From a virus, in IMG/VR virus record IMGVR_UViG_3300037321_000157, positions 1-42,545 of that record: 42,545 bases of DNA. One strand, given 5' to 3'. Shown piece by piece: positions 20,790-28,230 of this stretch (within the stretch, counting starts at the first letter, position 1; every line of letters starts with the position of its first letter). The notes below the pieces were generated by a model. That model ran no database searches. It saw only the letters and a program-made list of their open reading frames with translations, and was not told the origin of the DNA. A program made the position numbers and the translations under genes.

Positions 20790-23192
20790 TTAAGCCATCA
20801 CATCCGCAAACGTACCTTCGACCGCGCGCCTGACTTCGTCGCCGATATCGCGCAGGGACTGCCCTGGGCCGCCGGTTATGTAGAACGTGTTATTGTTCGT
20901 GATTGTCGCACCCGAAGCGGCCGGGGCGCTTGCCTTGCCCGACGATTGCCCACGAAAGACTTCGTTCGGCGACACGAAGCCCGACCGCCCCGGCGAGAAG
21001 ATTTCCGGCCCGCGCTCGCCGACCAGATAAGACCCGCCACCCCGAACCGGCCCGCCAGAAGCACGTGCCCCATCAACACCAAAGCCCTCCATTTCCATGG
21101 ATGACATGGGGGTAGCAGGCGCGCCTGCTACGGGGGCGAGCGCCGCCGTGGCGTCCCCCACCCATTTTAGCATATCGCCGAAGACTGCCTTCATGCCGTT
21201 CCATAGGAACTGCATCAGGTTCTTACCGGCGCCGTATAGGTGGAAAGCCCCTTTGCCGACTGCTTCCGCAAACCGCAGTGCCAGGCCGGAAAGCCAACTC
21301 ACGACGTTGCTGATCTTCGAGATCATTCCATCCCAGAGGCTGTTGACCAGCGCTACGCCGTCCGCATAGAGGTTACCCGACCGGACGTATTGGCCGAAGT
21401 CGCTAACCGCCTTCTGCGCCCTGCCGGCGTTATGCACGACGTTTTGCCAGCCGCCGCCTTGCGCCTCAAGTCTGGCGTTGAAGTCGGAAAGCCAATTACC
21501 TGCGCGCCCGCCCATCTCGACGACGCGGCGCAGGCCACCGCCCACCTTGGCCCCAAGCGCGTGCCCCCATCCGGCCCATTTTCCGTTGAGATCGTCCACC
21601 GGCCCTGTGATATCTTTGAACCACTGCCAGAGGCTCGACACGCCTTCGATCACCGGCTTCAGCGCCGGCATGATCGGCTTCATTGCCCTGACGAACGCGC
21701 CCTTGAATGCTTCGAAGGCGACCGTGACGCCGGTCCAATTCTGGTAAATCCACGCCCCGGCCATTCCGAGCCCGACTAGGACCGCACCGACGCCCGTTCC
21801 GATCAAAACGACCCTGAGCGCATAGAGTGCGGCCCGGACGAGATTGATCGGGTTGAGGGCCGCAAGCATCGCCCTGCCCAGCGCCCTGGACATTGTGAGC
21901 GCCGCAATGCCGATTTCCAGCAGCGCGCCTTTTATGAAGAGCCCGGCGAACTGAAATCCGATTGACGCGACGCGGAAGGCTACGATTGCGGCGGTTAGGC
22001 CGACCACAACGGAGGTTACTTGCGGGAAGCGTTGCGCAAGCTCGCTTAAGGAGGTGACAATCGGCCCAATCGCCGCCAGGGCACTATTCAGCCCCGGTAA
22101 AAGCGCGTCGCCAATGGATATAGCCAGGTCCGTAATCCGGTTGCGAAACAACTTCACCAAATTTGCAGAAGTCTGCGACCGCAGATCGTATTCTTTTTGC
22201 GCGCCCCCGGCATACTCCGCTTTATTGGCTATCAACGCCAAGGTATCGGCAAGCAGGGTGCCGTTCGAAATAAGGGGGCCAAGCGCCCGCGCTTCGTCGC
22301 CAAACAGGTCCGTTACCTTAGCGGCGCGGACATGGTCGGGCAGCGCCCGCATGCGCTCAAGCACGTCTTCGATTGTGCCTACCGCATCCTTCTGCATAGC
22401 CTTGGCGACTTGGGTTGCATCCAAGCCAAGCGACTGGAACGCGGCCGACTGCCGCTTCGTTGCGGATTCGCCCCGCGTTAGTGCCCGCCCCATGTTTCTA
22501 AAGCTGGTTGCGGCAACTTCGGACTGCGCGCCCGATCCGACCATTGCCGCGCCGAACGCGGCCGCCTGTTCCGCGGTAAGGCCGAATTGCTCCGCCTGCG
22601 CGCCAACGCGCGAAACCACGTCCAGAATATCAACCGCCGACGCGGCGCTGTTGTTGCCAAGGTGGTTGATAGCGTCGGCAATCGATCCCGTTTCCGCAAC
22701 CGTAAGGCCGAGCGCCGTTTTCAGCTTGGCAAGCGCCTCGCCCGTTTGTTCCGCGCTTGCATCCCAGGCCACGCCGACCATCGCAGCCATTTCGGCGAAG
22801 GGAAGCAATTCGTCAACGCTCAAGCGCGACTGGCCGGCCGCCGCTACAATTGCCGCAATGCCGTCCGCGGCCATCGGCATCTCGCGCGACAGGGCGCGGA
22901 TATCAAGGCCCATCTCTTTGAATGCGTCAGGTGTCGGAAAATCAACGACTTTCCGAACGTCAGCCATTGCGGATTCAAATTTCATCGCGGCATTGATTGG
23001 CGCAGCAAGCCCGCGATAAAGCACGTAGCCTGCGGCAGCAGCTCCAAGAAACTGCCCGCGCATTGCTTCCATACGCGCCGCGTTGGCGGCTGATGCACGC
23101 CGCAAACGGTCCAGCGATCCGTTGATGTCGCGGATAGGGCGAGTGACCCGGTCAAGCAGCGTAAGGATGAGTTGAGAGGTTAATCTAGCCAT
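20790..23192 (-). CDS. T: Tail tape measure protein
   Basis: The 800-aa product sets tail length. The TP901-type core at about residues 65-340 is clear (MKFESAMADVRKVVDFPTPDAFKEMG, ISNGTLLADTLALIANKAEYAGGAQKEY). Hydrophobic helices follow at about 390-485 (VVVGLTAAIVAF, VVLIGTGVGAVLVGLGMAGAWIY). Near the C terminus is GERGPEIFSPGRSGFVSPNEV, the usual C-terminal motif. AGGAAAGTAGG precedes the ATG, which is two bases from the gpE' stop. At about 1.5 Angstrom per residue the tail would be roughly 120 nm. Confidence 0.93.
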   Translation of the reverse strand: MARLTSQLILTLLDRVTRPIRDINGSLDRLRRASAANAARMEAMRGQFLGAAAAGYVLYRGLAAPINAAMKFESAMADVRKVVDFPTPDAFKEMGLDIRALSREMPMAADGIAAIVAAAGQSRLSVDELLPFAEMAAMVGVAWDASAEQTGEALAKLKTALGLTVAETGSIADAINHLGNNSAASAVDILDVVSRVGAQAEQFGLTAEQAAAFGAAMVGSGAQSEVAATSFRNMGRALTRGESATKRQSAAFQSLGLDATQVAKAMQKDAVGTIEDVLERMRALPDHVRAAKVTDLFGDEARALGPLISNGTLLADTLALIANKAEYAGGAQKEYDLRSQTSANLVKLFRNRITDLAISIGDALLPGLNSALAAIGPIVTSLSELAQRFPQVTSVVVGLTAAIVAFRVASIGFQFAGLFIKGALLEIGIAALTMSRALGRAMLAALNPINLVRAALYALRVVLIGTGVGAVLVGLGMAGAWIYQNWTGVTVAFEAFKGAFVRAMKPIMPALKPVIEGVSSLWQWFKDITGPVDDLNGKWAGWGHALGAKVGGGLRRVVEMGGRAGNWLSDFNARLEAQGGGWQNVVHNAGRAQKAVSDFGQYVRSGNLYADGVALVNSLWDGMISKISNVVSWLSGLALRFAEAVGKGAFHLYGAGKNLMQFLWNGMKAVFGDMLKWVGDATAALAPVAGAPATPMSSMEMEGFGVDGARASGGPVRGGGSYLVGERGPEIFSPGRSGFVSPNEVFRGQSSGKASAPAASGATITNNNTFYITGGPGQSLRDIGDEVRRAVEGTFADVMA

Positions 23193-23193
23193 C

Positions 23194-23591
23194 CTACTTT
23201 CCTACCTTTGCCTTCAAGAGGCGAACCGTGGCCTCGTAGTATTGGATTGCCTTTGCAAGCGGCATGCGCTCGACTTCGGATATCGGCGTCGAGCATTCAG
23301 CCGCCAAAAGAACAATCAAGCCGGTCCAGTCGTCTCCGGCGTATCCCCGTTTCCCAGCAGCGCCGCCGTCGCTCCGATGACCTGATTGAGGTCGTACATC
23401 GATATGCGCTTGATCGCGGGGAGCGGCGTGTCGCTCATCCCCGAAAGGATCGCGAGCATCTTTGACGTCTCGCCCTTTACGGAGTCGGAAGCGGCAACGT
23501 CGCCCGCCGTGGCCTCACGGAATGTAAGGCTTTCGACTTTCTTGCCGTCAACTTCAATCGGCGTCCTAAGTTTTACGGTAACGGATTCCAT
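23194..23591 (-). CDS. Tail assembly chaperone gpE-E' by -1 frameshift
   Basis: The gpE frame (23591-23316) and an overlapping downstream frame ending at 23194 are joined by a -1 shift at GGGAAAC (23355-23349), in zero frame G-GGA-AAC. After Asn81 the fusion continues RGYAGDDWTGLIVLLAAEC and ends LLKAKVGK, 132 aa in total. The second frame has no start of its own, and its stop is beside the tape-measure ATG. P2-like and lambda phages use the same arrangement to make two chaperone forms in fixed ratio. Confidence 0.82.
23316..23591 (-). CDS. E: Tail assembly protein gpE, unshifted form
   Basis: The 91-aa product has the gpE signature: VTVKLRTPIEVDGKKVESLTFREATAGDVAA and PAIKRISMYDLNQVIGATAALLG. 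It should coat the tape measure before tube assembly. It starts downstream of the tube gene after a hairpin at 23611-23631. Confidence 0.9.
   Translation of the reverse strand: MESVTVKLRTPIEVDGKKVESLTFREATAGDVAASDSVKGETSKMLAILSGMSDTPLPAIKRISMYDLNQVIGATAALLGNGDTPETTGPA
23349..23355 (-). promoter_or_regulatory. Programmed -1 frameshift site GGGAAAC
   Basis: This heptamer fits the X-XXY-YYZ rule in the correct frame of gpE and leads into the conserved-position E' frame. Confidence 0.8.
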
Positions 23592-23610
23592 GTATCACCC
23601 CAGGTTAAGC

Positions 23611-23631
23611 GGGGCGCCATTGCGGCGCCCC
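23611..23631 (-). other. Intercistronic hairpin between tube and gpE
   Basis: GGGGCGCC/GGCGCCCC, 8 bp perfect with a 5-nt loop. No T tract follows on the minus strand, so it probably serves mRNA stability or partial attenuation. Confidence 0.45.
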
Positions 23632-23638
23632 TTGTTTA

Positions 23639-24145
23639 TTAGAGAAGCATTGCGGAGCGAATGCCCGCGTACTGCGAAACGCCGCCGATCAGGATGTCGA
23701 AATCATCCATTTCAATCAGCGGCTCGCCGTCGATTTCGAGCTTGTAGTAATTGACGGAAACCATGAGGTCGTTTTCGGCAAGATCGCCGGGCTTCCAAGT
23801 GCCGGCGTCGGCCTGCTTCAAGAAACCGCGAATGGTCATGACGGCGGAATGTTCCGTGCCGTCCTCGTCAACCAGCGCGCCCGTGATCATAAACGGGTTT
23901 TCCACGCCAGGCTTAAGCCCGAACAGGCGCATGATTGCCGGGTCCATGCCGGGCATCTTGAAGCTAAACTCAAGCTTCTCGTATCCAAGCTTGACTTCGC
24001 GCGGCTTGATCATGCCGCTGTTGCGCATTTCTTCGAGCTTGTCTTGCGGCACGGGCGGCGTGATATCGCCGATCTGGCCAATGTAGCTTTCACGGTCTGC
24101 CCAAAGCGTGCAGTTCCGCAAAAGGTAGCGGGGAAGTTCCGACAT
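23639..24145 (-). CDS. FII: Major tail tube protein, P2 FII-like
   Basis: The 168-aa product matches the FII family: LPRYLLRNCTLWADRESYIGQ, MIKPREVKLGYEKLEFSFKMPGMDP, VSVNYYKLEIDGEPLIEMDDFDI. It forms the inner tube inside the sheath. Hairpins lie on both sides of its gene (24172-24195 and 23611-23631), which might give it a stable separate mRNA for its high copy number. Confidence 0.93.
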   Translation of the reverse strand: MSELPRYLLRNCTLWADRESYIGQIGDITPPVPQDKLEEMRNSGMIKPREVKLGYEKLEFSFKMPGMDPAIMRLFGLKPGVENPFMITGALVDEDGTEHSAVMTIRGFLKQADAGTWKPGDLAENDLMVSVNYYKLEIDGEPLIEMDDFDILIGGVSQYAGIRSAMLL

Positions 24146-24171
24146 TGTATGTCCTTGCGGGGTGCGGGTGC

Positions 24172-24195
24172 GCCGGCGGCTTAATTACCGCCGGC
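24172..24195 (-). other. Intercistronic hairpin between sheath and tube
   Basis: GCCGGCGG/CCGCCGGC, 8 bp perfect with an 8-nt AT-rich loop and no T tract. It probably acts in mRNA processing or stability. Confidence 0.45.
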
Positions 24196-24205
24196 GGCTA
24201 TAGGC

Positions 24206-25627
24206 TTACGAAACCGTAAGCGGGCCGTTTTCAATCGCGCCGCGCACGTCGTCCAGCAAAAGCTGGTAGTACGCAATATTGCGATAAGTCGTGATGTTGA
24301 TCTGCTCCATGATGCCGACCGGCTCAAACTCGACGTTCAAGAACACCTTGCCTTGCGCATTCAGCGTCGGCGTATTCAAATCGGAAAGCCAAACGCGGCC
24401 GCCGAGAATATCGTCGTTGTTCTTGAACACACGAAGCGCGGCGTTGCCGTCTTCGACCATCATCTTGAGATTGGACTTGGTGAACTTGCGGTCCACATAG
24501 AGGAAGTAGAAATCCTCAAGGCTTTCGTTGATCATGTCGGCCGTGGCGCGGACGCTATCGAACGCCCAAAGCAGGTTGTCCGTCGCAAGGCGCGAGCCCC
24601 ACGTGCGCAACCCGCCGCGCTCGTTGATGATCGTGTTAACCGCTTCCTCGTTGAGCAAGTTGCTGTCCGCGGGATACGCAATGGTGCGCGCGACGCCGTC
24701 CAAGGTGCGGATGATCTTGTTCGAAACCGAACCGGACACGCCATCCGGCGAGGCAACAACGCGGGCGCGAACGCCGGCGAACACGGGCGCGGAAGGAACG
24801 ACAACGGGGACGCCGTCGACGTTCTTGATGCCCTTGGGATCGATGATCAGAATGCGATCCGAGTTGATCGTGTTGCGGAATCGGATAGCGTCGGCGTTGG
24901 TCGTGTTCGGCCCGTGGATATAGGCGCGGGCGCGAATCTGCGGCGTGACCGTCGCGAGCGCAGAAACGAAGGCGTTGGCAACATCGCCGACATTTCCTGT
25001 TGCTGTTGCGCCCGTGCCGTCAGCGTCAGTAATCGCGACGACAGGGGTAGTGTATCCGGAGCCCGACGCCGTCACCGTGATCGCCGTGATTACGCCGCCA
25101 ACGACCGTTGCCGTTGCCGTTGCGCCAGTGCCGCCGTCCACTTCCGTAATCGCAACGGTGGGTGCGGTGTAGCCCGTGCCGCCGGCGGTAACGGTGATCG
25201 AAACAACCCCGTCGTCGATCCACGTTCCGGTATCGCCGGCCGTGATAAGCACGCGCGGCTGTACGCCGGTCACGGCCTTGGCCTTGAGCGCCGCGTAGAT
25301 GCCCGTCCGGGCCGCGCTGTCGCCAAGCAGGTTAGCGGCCGTTTCGGGAGCGTCATCGCCTTCCGTGACGCGGTTGACGATGATGTAGGAAGCGCCCTCG
25401 CCGAACAGCGTCTTGATATCGTCAAGCAACGTGCCGTCCGCGCCCAGCGCCGCCGCTTCCGTCTCGCTGGTGATCAGCGTGGGCGTATTAAGCGGGAACT
25501 TGCCCGCATCAGCATCGGGCGCAGTGCCGTTAACGAAGATCGTTCCGAAGCGGTTGATGCGCAGCAACGAAGGCGTATCGGGGCTTTCGCCAAGCTTTAC
25601 GCCGTGAAAATAGCTAAGGTCGGCCAC
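24206..25627 (-). CDS. FI: Tail sheath protein with beta-repeat insertion
   Basis: Contractile sheath of the P2 FI family, 473 aa: [14 protein letters not shown] at the start, [30 protein letters not shown] and [20 protein letters not shown] near the end. Between residues about 138 and 213 lie two copies of a Gly/Thr-rich repeat ([20 protein letters not shown]... and [20 protein letters not shown]...) not present in P2 FI, presumably on the outer surface. The start is GTG at 25627, supported by GGAGG 7 bases upstream. A terminator-like hairpin (25651-25677) lies just upstream. Confidence 0.93.
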   Translation of the reverse strand: MADLSYFHGVKLGESPDTPSLLRINRFGTIFVNGTAPDADAGKFPLNTPTLITSETEAAALGADGTLLDDIKTLFGEGASYIIVNRVTEGDDAPETAANLLGDSAARTGIYAALKAKAVTGVQPRVLITAGDTGTWIDDGVVSITVTAGGTGYTAPTVAITEVDGGTGATATATVVGGVITAITVTASGSGYTTPVVAITDADGTGATATGNVGDVANAFVSALATVTPQIRARAYIHGPNTTNADAIRFRNTINSDRILIIDPKGIKNVDGVPVVVPSAPVFAGVRARVVASPDGVSGSVSNKIIRTLDGVARTIAYPADSNLLNEEAVNTIINERGGLRTWGSRLATDNLLWAFDSVRATADMINESLEDFYFLYVDRKFTKSNLKMMVEDGNAALRVFKNNDDILGGRVWLSDLNTPTLNAQGKVFLNVEFEPVGIMEQINITTYRNIAYYQLLLDDVRGAIENGPLTVS

Positions 25628-25650
25628 TTGGGCGCCTCCATTTGTGCAAA

Positions 25651-25677
25651 CGAAAAAAGCCCCGCTGGATAGCGAGG
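25651..25677 (-). terminator. Terminator inside the late operon, before the sheath
   Basis: Minus strand AGCCTCGCT, loop ATCC, AGCGGGGCT (one G-T pair), then six T. No promoter fits in the 20 bases between it and the sheath ribosome-binding site, so sheath expression needs read-through. Confidence 0.72.
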
Positions 25678-25704
25678 CTGGTTAACCGCGTTAAGGTCGC
25701 GGGA

Positions 25705-25950
25705 TTACTTGTGGTGGCTATGCTTGACGAGCCACCAAAGCTTCGTGGCGATGGTCATCAGCGCGCCAATTGCGGCAGCAACCAACGCAAGACCGTCCGG
25801 CGCCATCCTTATGACGCACATTCCTAGATCAATATGCGTCTGCGTCTCGACGCTGCCCGTGGCATATGCCAGGTCGTGTGCGTCGCAGCAGGCGCGATAC
25901 CAGAGATCGGGCCAGAACGTGCATCCGTCATGGTGGGCGGGGTTTGGCAT
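25705..25950 (-). CDS. Small protein with phospholipase A2-like CCxxHD motif
   Basis: The 81-aa product has HDGCTFWPDLWYRACCDAHD followed by LAYATG. The CCDAHD at residues 21-26 is the core of the secreted phospholipase A2 active site (CCxxHD, His as general base, Asp for calcium). Two conserved helices and a Gly-rich calcium loop are minimal or missing. A C-terminal membrane segment (GLALVAAAIGALMTIATKLWWL) follows. No signal peptide is seen. It is placed after a large membrane protein and before the sheath, outside the lysis cassette. A membrane-acting enzyme is possible, but so is a structural use of the motif. Confidence 0.65.
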   Translation of the reverse strand: MPNPAHHDGCTFWPDLWYRACCDAHDLAYATGSVETQTHIDLGMCVIRMAPDGLALVAAAIGALMTIATKLWWLVKHSHHK

Positions 25951-25956
25951 CGGCCG

Positions 25957-26487
25957 TCAGGTGAGGACGATCAGCGCGCCCCACAGCACGCCAACTGCCC
26001 ACTCCGCATTCTCGATAACGTGGCGAGGGGTGTAGCGCCATGCGAGCACGTAGGAGAGCGTGGCGATGGCCGCGAAGGGGATGGCGAGTAGTATGATCCA
26101 GAGCGCGCCGGCCAGCCACGCGACGGCTATCAGACACGGCAGGACGAACATCATCCGCGCGAACATGCCACCATAAGGACCGAACCATTTCAGTAGTGTG
26201 CCCTCGACCGGTCGCGGGTCGCGGCCGGTCGGCCGGTGCCCGCCGGCGATGCCACCGATCAGATATCCCCACGAGAATATCCGCCAGAACAGGAAGCCGC
26301 CCCCGAACGCGATCGCCACCGGCCATGCGTGCATCGTCCACGCAGCAAGCCCCAGGTAAACGGCGCAGGCCCAGCGGCTCGTGAGGAAGTCGTACCAGCG
26401 CTCGGCGTTTGAGGGCCAGCCACCCCCGGCCATCCGGTTGAACCACGCGCAGGCGGCGATGATGGCGAGGGCGGTTAGAAAAGCCAT
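25957..26487 (-). CDS. Phage polytopic membrane protein, 176 aa
   Basis: Function not recognised. Four to five hydrophobic stretches are visible (FLTALAIIAACAWF, ACAVYLGLAAWTMHAWPVAIAFGGGFLFW, MFVLPCLIAVAWLAGALWIILLAIPFAAIATL and VGVLWGALIVL). Similar proteins occur beside tail-fibre genes in alphaproteobacterial phages. Its start overlaps the 29-aa gene upstream. It could be a surface-modifying or exclusion protein carried with the fibre block. Confidence 0.7.
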   Translation of the reverse strand: MAFLTALAIIAACAWFNRMAGGGWPSNAERWYDFLTSRWACAVYLGLAAWTMHAWPVAIAFGGGFLFWRIFSWGYLIGGIAGGHRPTGRDPRPVEGTLLKWFGPYGGMFARMMFVLPCLIAVAWLAGALWIILLAIPFAAIATLSYVLAWRYTPRHVIENAEWAVGVLWGALIVLT

Positions 26488-26564
26488 GCGCCGAGCCCCA
26501 TCAGACCAATTACGACGCCGACGACGATAAGCATCAGGAAAAGGAAAGTCTTGTCGATCATCAT
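26475..26564 (-). CDS. Single-helix membrane peptide, 29 aa
   Basis: MMIDKTFLFLMLIVVGVVIG continues to GLGAWLF. It overlaps the upstream stop as ATGA and the downstream start by 13 bases. No good ribosome-binding site is seen, so it would rely on coupling. Function unknown. Confidence 0.4.
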   Translation of the reverse strand: MMIDKTFLFLMLIVVGVVIGLMGLGAWLF

Positions 26565-26953
26565 AGCGACGCCGCCAGTTTGAACAGGTCGTCGCGCTGC
26601 GCTTCGCTCATACCCAGCGCGACACGAGCACCCTCAATAAAAGGGTCGTCGATCATGATGATCGTGGCGTATTCCCACGCCTCCTGCTCCTCTTCGTCGA
26701 GAGTGGTGATGTATGCGTCCGTTTGAGCCTTGAGACCTATCTGTCGCAGGGCCTTACGCATTTGCAGCGGGGACACGGACGATGACACCGGGATTGGCGG
26801 GGTGACATAAGGTGCGATCTCTACCTCTTGCTCCATGATCTCGCGGAAGTCTCTGTTGCCCGGATCGGTCGGGACCGTCATGGTGACGTTGGTCTCGTCG
26901 TCAGTGACGATGATCGAGTTGTTGTTTTCGTCGGCGTAGGTGTAGGTTTTCAT
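26561..26953 (-). CDS. Tail-fibre-associated protein (assembly chaperone-like)
   Basis: The C-terminal half (SPLQMRKALRQIGLKAQTDAYI, EEQEAWEYATIIMIDDPFIEGARVALGMSEAQRDDLFKLA) matches a family of small proteins encoded directly after phage tail fibres, thought to help fibre folding or attachment. The N-terminal 60 residues are a beta-rich variable region. It has GGAGAAACC before the ATG and follows the fibre gene by 11 bases. Confidence 0.72.
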   Translation of the reverse strand: MKTYTYADENNNSIIVTDDETNVTMTVPTDPGNRDFREIMEQEVEIAPYVTPPIPVSSSVSPLQMRKALRQIGLKAQTDAYITTLDEEEQEAWEYATIIMIDDPFIEGARVALGMSEAQRDDLFKLAASL

Positions 26954-26964
26954 TTGGTTTCTCC

Positions 26965-28221
26965 TTAGAGTTCTGCATGTGCTGTGAGATCAAATGCCTC
27001 AAGACCATCCGTAACATCTTTGAAGATATAACCTGCTAAGGGGCCGACAGGGATGAGAGTGTTTCCGTTTGCATTAGTCGATGCGTAGGTTGGAGTAACT
27101 CGCATCGTAACCGGATGGTATATCATTCCTAGCTGAGACGCAGCACCATGATTGGTCGGCCAGACAGTTCCAATTACTGCAAAATACCGCTGACACAGCG
27201 CAAGTTCCAAGCCGATGGGACGTTGCTCAAATGGTGTTGCAACAGGGCCTTCTTCTAATTGGACTTGTGCGATGTCAAACGTGCCACTTTGGTGTCCGAG
27301 AGCAACAGAGCGCGCACTAAAGTTTGTTCCTGCATCGAACCACCAGAGTATATAAATAGAAGTTGTGTTTGTCGGCCCGAGGGTTTTACCTGAGATTGAA
27401 GGTATGGCGAAGTTGAGCGTGAACTTTTGCCATGAGGATGTTAGGTTGATTTTCTGGGAAGAGATATCAACACCTGCTGATCCTCCAGTGCCAAACCTCT
27501 GGCCCATCTCGACGGAGATTGGCTTACTGGCATCCGCTTTGGCCCAGAACGAGACAGTGATGACTTTGCCTGCACAAGTCCGAACGTCCTCAATATACTG
27601 CCCCATAACAGCGTAATTACCTGCGCCGGTGGATGAGGAGATTACTGAACGATGAAAGAACTCAGGTTCTCCAAGAACCGCTATCTGACCGGCAGAGAAG
27701 GCTTGTCGGCTCGGTGTGTTTGTAGAGCCGGTGCTAAGGAGATAGAAGCGATCAGCGAGATAGCGGAAGCCTGTTCCCGCCGCGAGAGAGGTTCCACGCT
27801 CCCAGTGATCGAAGTTGCCGTTGATGATCTTGTTGCGTAGGCCTGCGAGTGGTCCATCCAGCGCCGACTGCAAACCCGACACGCTTCCAACGGTCAACGT
27901 AACCGGCTGCCAACCGTCCGCGCCTAGGCTTAGCACCTGACCCGTCGCGGCGCCGGAAACCGTTACGTCGCTTAGTTCGTTAAGCGTATGCGTGTGCCCG
28001 ACTGCGGACTTGTCGTCGAGCGCGGATTGCAGGCCCGACGTGTCCGCAATGGCATGGGTGTGCCCGACTGCGGACTTGTCGTCGAGCGCGGTTAGCGCCT
28101 CGTCAACATCGGCGTCGATCATGTCCATCGCGGTAATCAAGCGAGGAAATTCCTCGCTGATTTGGTTGTCAACATGCGGCTTCGGATAGTTTCGCGACGT
28201 TGTTCTTGCATCCGTGGCCAT
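26965..28221 (-). CDS. Tail fibre / receptor-binding protein
   Basis: 418 aa. Residues 44-78 carry two copies of ALDDKSAVGHTH, the short collagen-like fibre motif that binds the conserved stalk. The rest (RNKIINGNFDHWERGTSLAAG ... FSFWAKADASKPISVEMGQRF-like segments, VQLEEGPVATPFEQRPIGLELALCQRYF) resembles carbohydrate-binding jelly-roll fibre tips. The DNA for residues about 125-418 is clearly less GC-rich than its neighbours, suggesting that the receptor-binding tip was exchanged. The ATG at 28221 is 10 bases after the upstream fibre gene. Confidence 0.85.
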   Translation of the reverse strand: MATDARTTSRNYPKPHVDNQISEEFPRLITAMDMIDADVDEALTALDDKSAVGHTHAIADTSGLQSALDDKSAVGHTHTLNELSDVTVSGAATGQVLSLGADGWQPVTLTVGSVSGLQSALDGPLAGLRNKIINGNFDHWERGTSLAAGTGFRYLADRFYLLSTGSTNTPSRQAFSAGQIAVLGEPEFFHRSVISSSTGAGNYAVMGQYIEDVRTCAGKVITVSFWAKADASKPISVEMGQRFGTGGSAGVDISSQKINLTSSWQKFTLNFAIPSISGKTLGPTNTTSIYILWWFDAGTNFSARSVALGHQSGTFDIAQVQLEEGPVATPFEQRPIGLELALCQRYFAVIGTVWPTNHGAASQLGMIYHPVTMRVTPTYASTNANGNTLIPVGPLAGYIFKDVTDGLEAFDLTAHAEL

Positions 28222-28230
28222 GTGCGCCCC

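Noticed and set aside
24353-25672. Long plus-strand frame opposite the sheath gene
   Set aside because: Shadow of the sheath gene, with Arg/Ala-biased composition and no ribosome-binding site.
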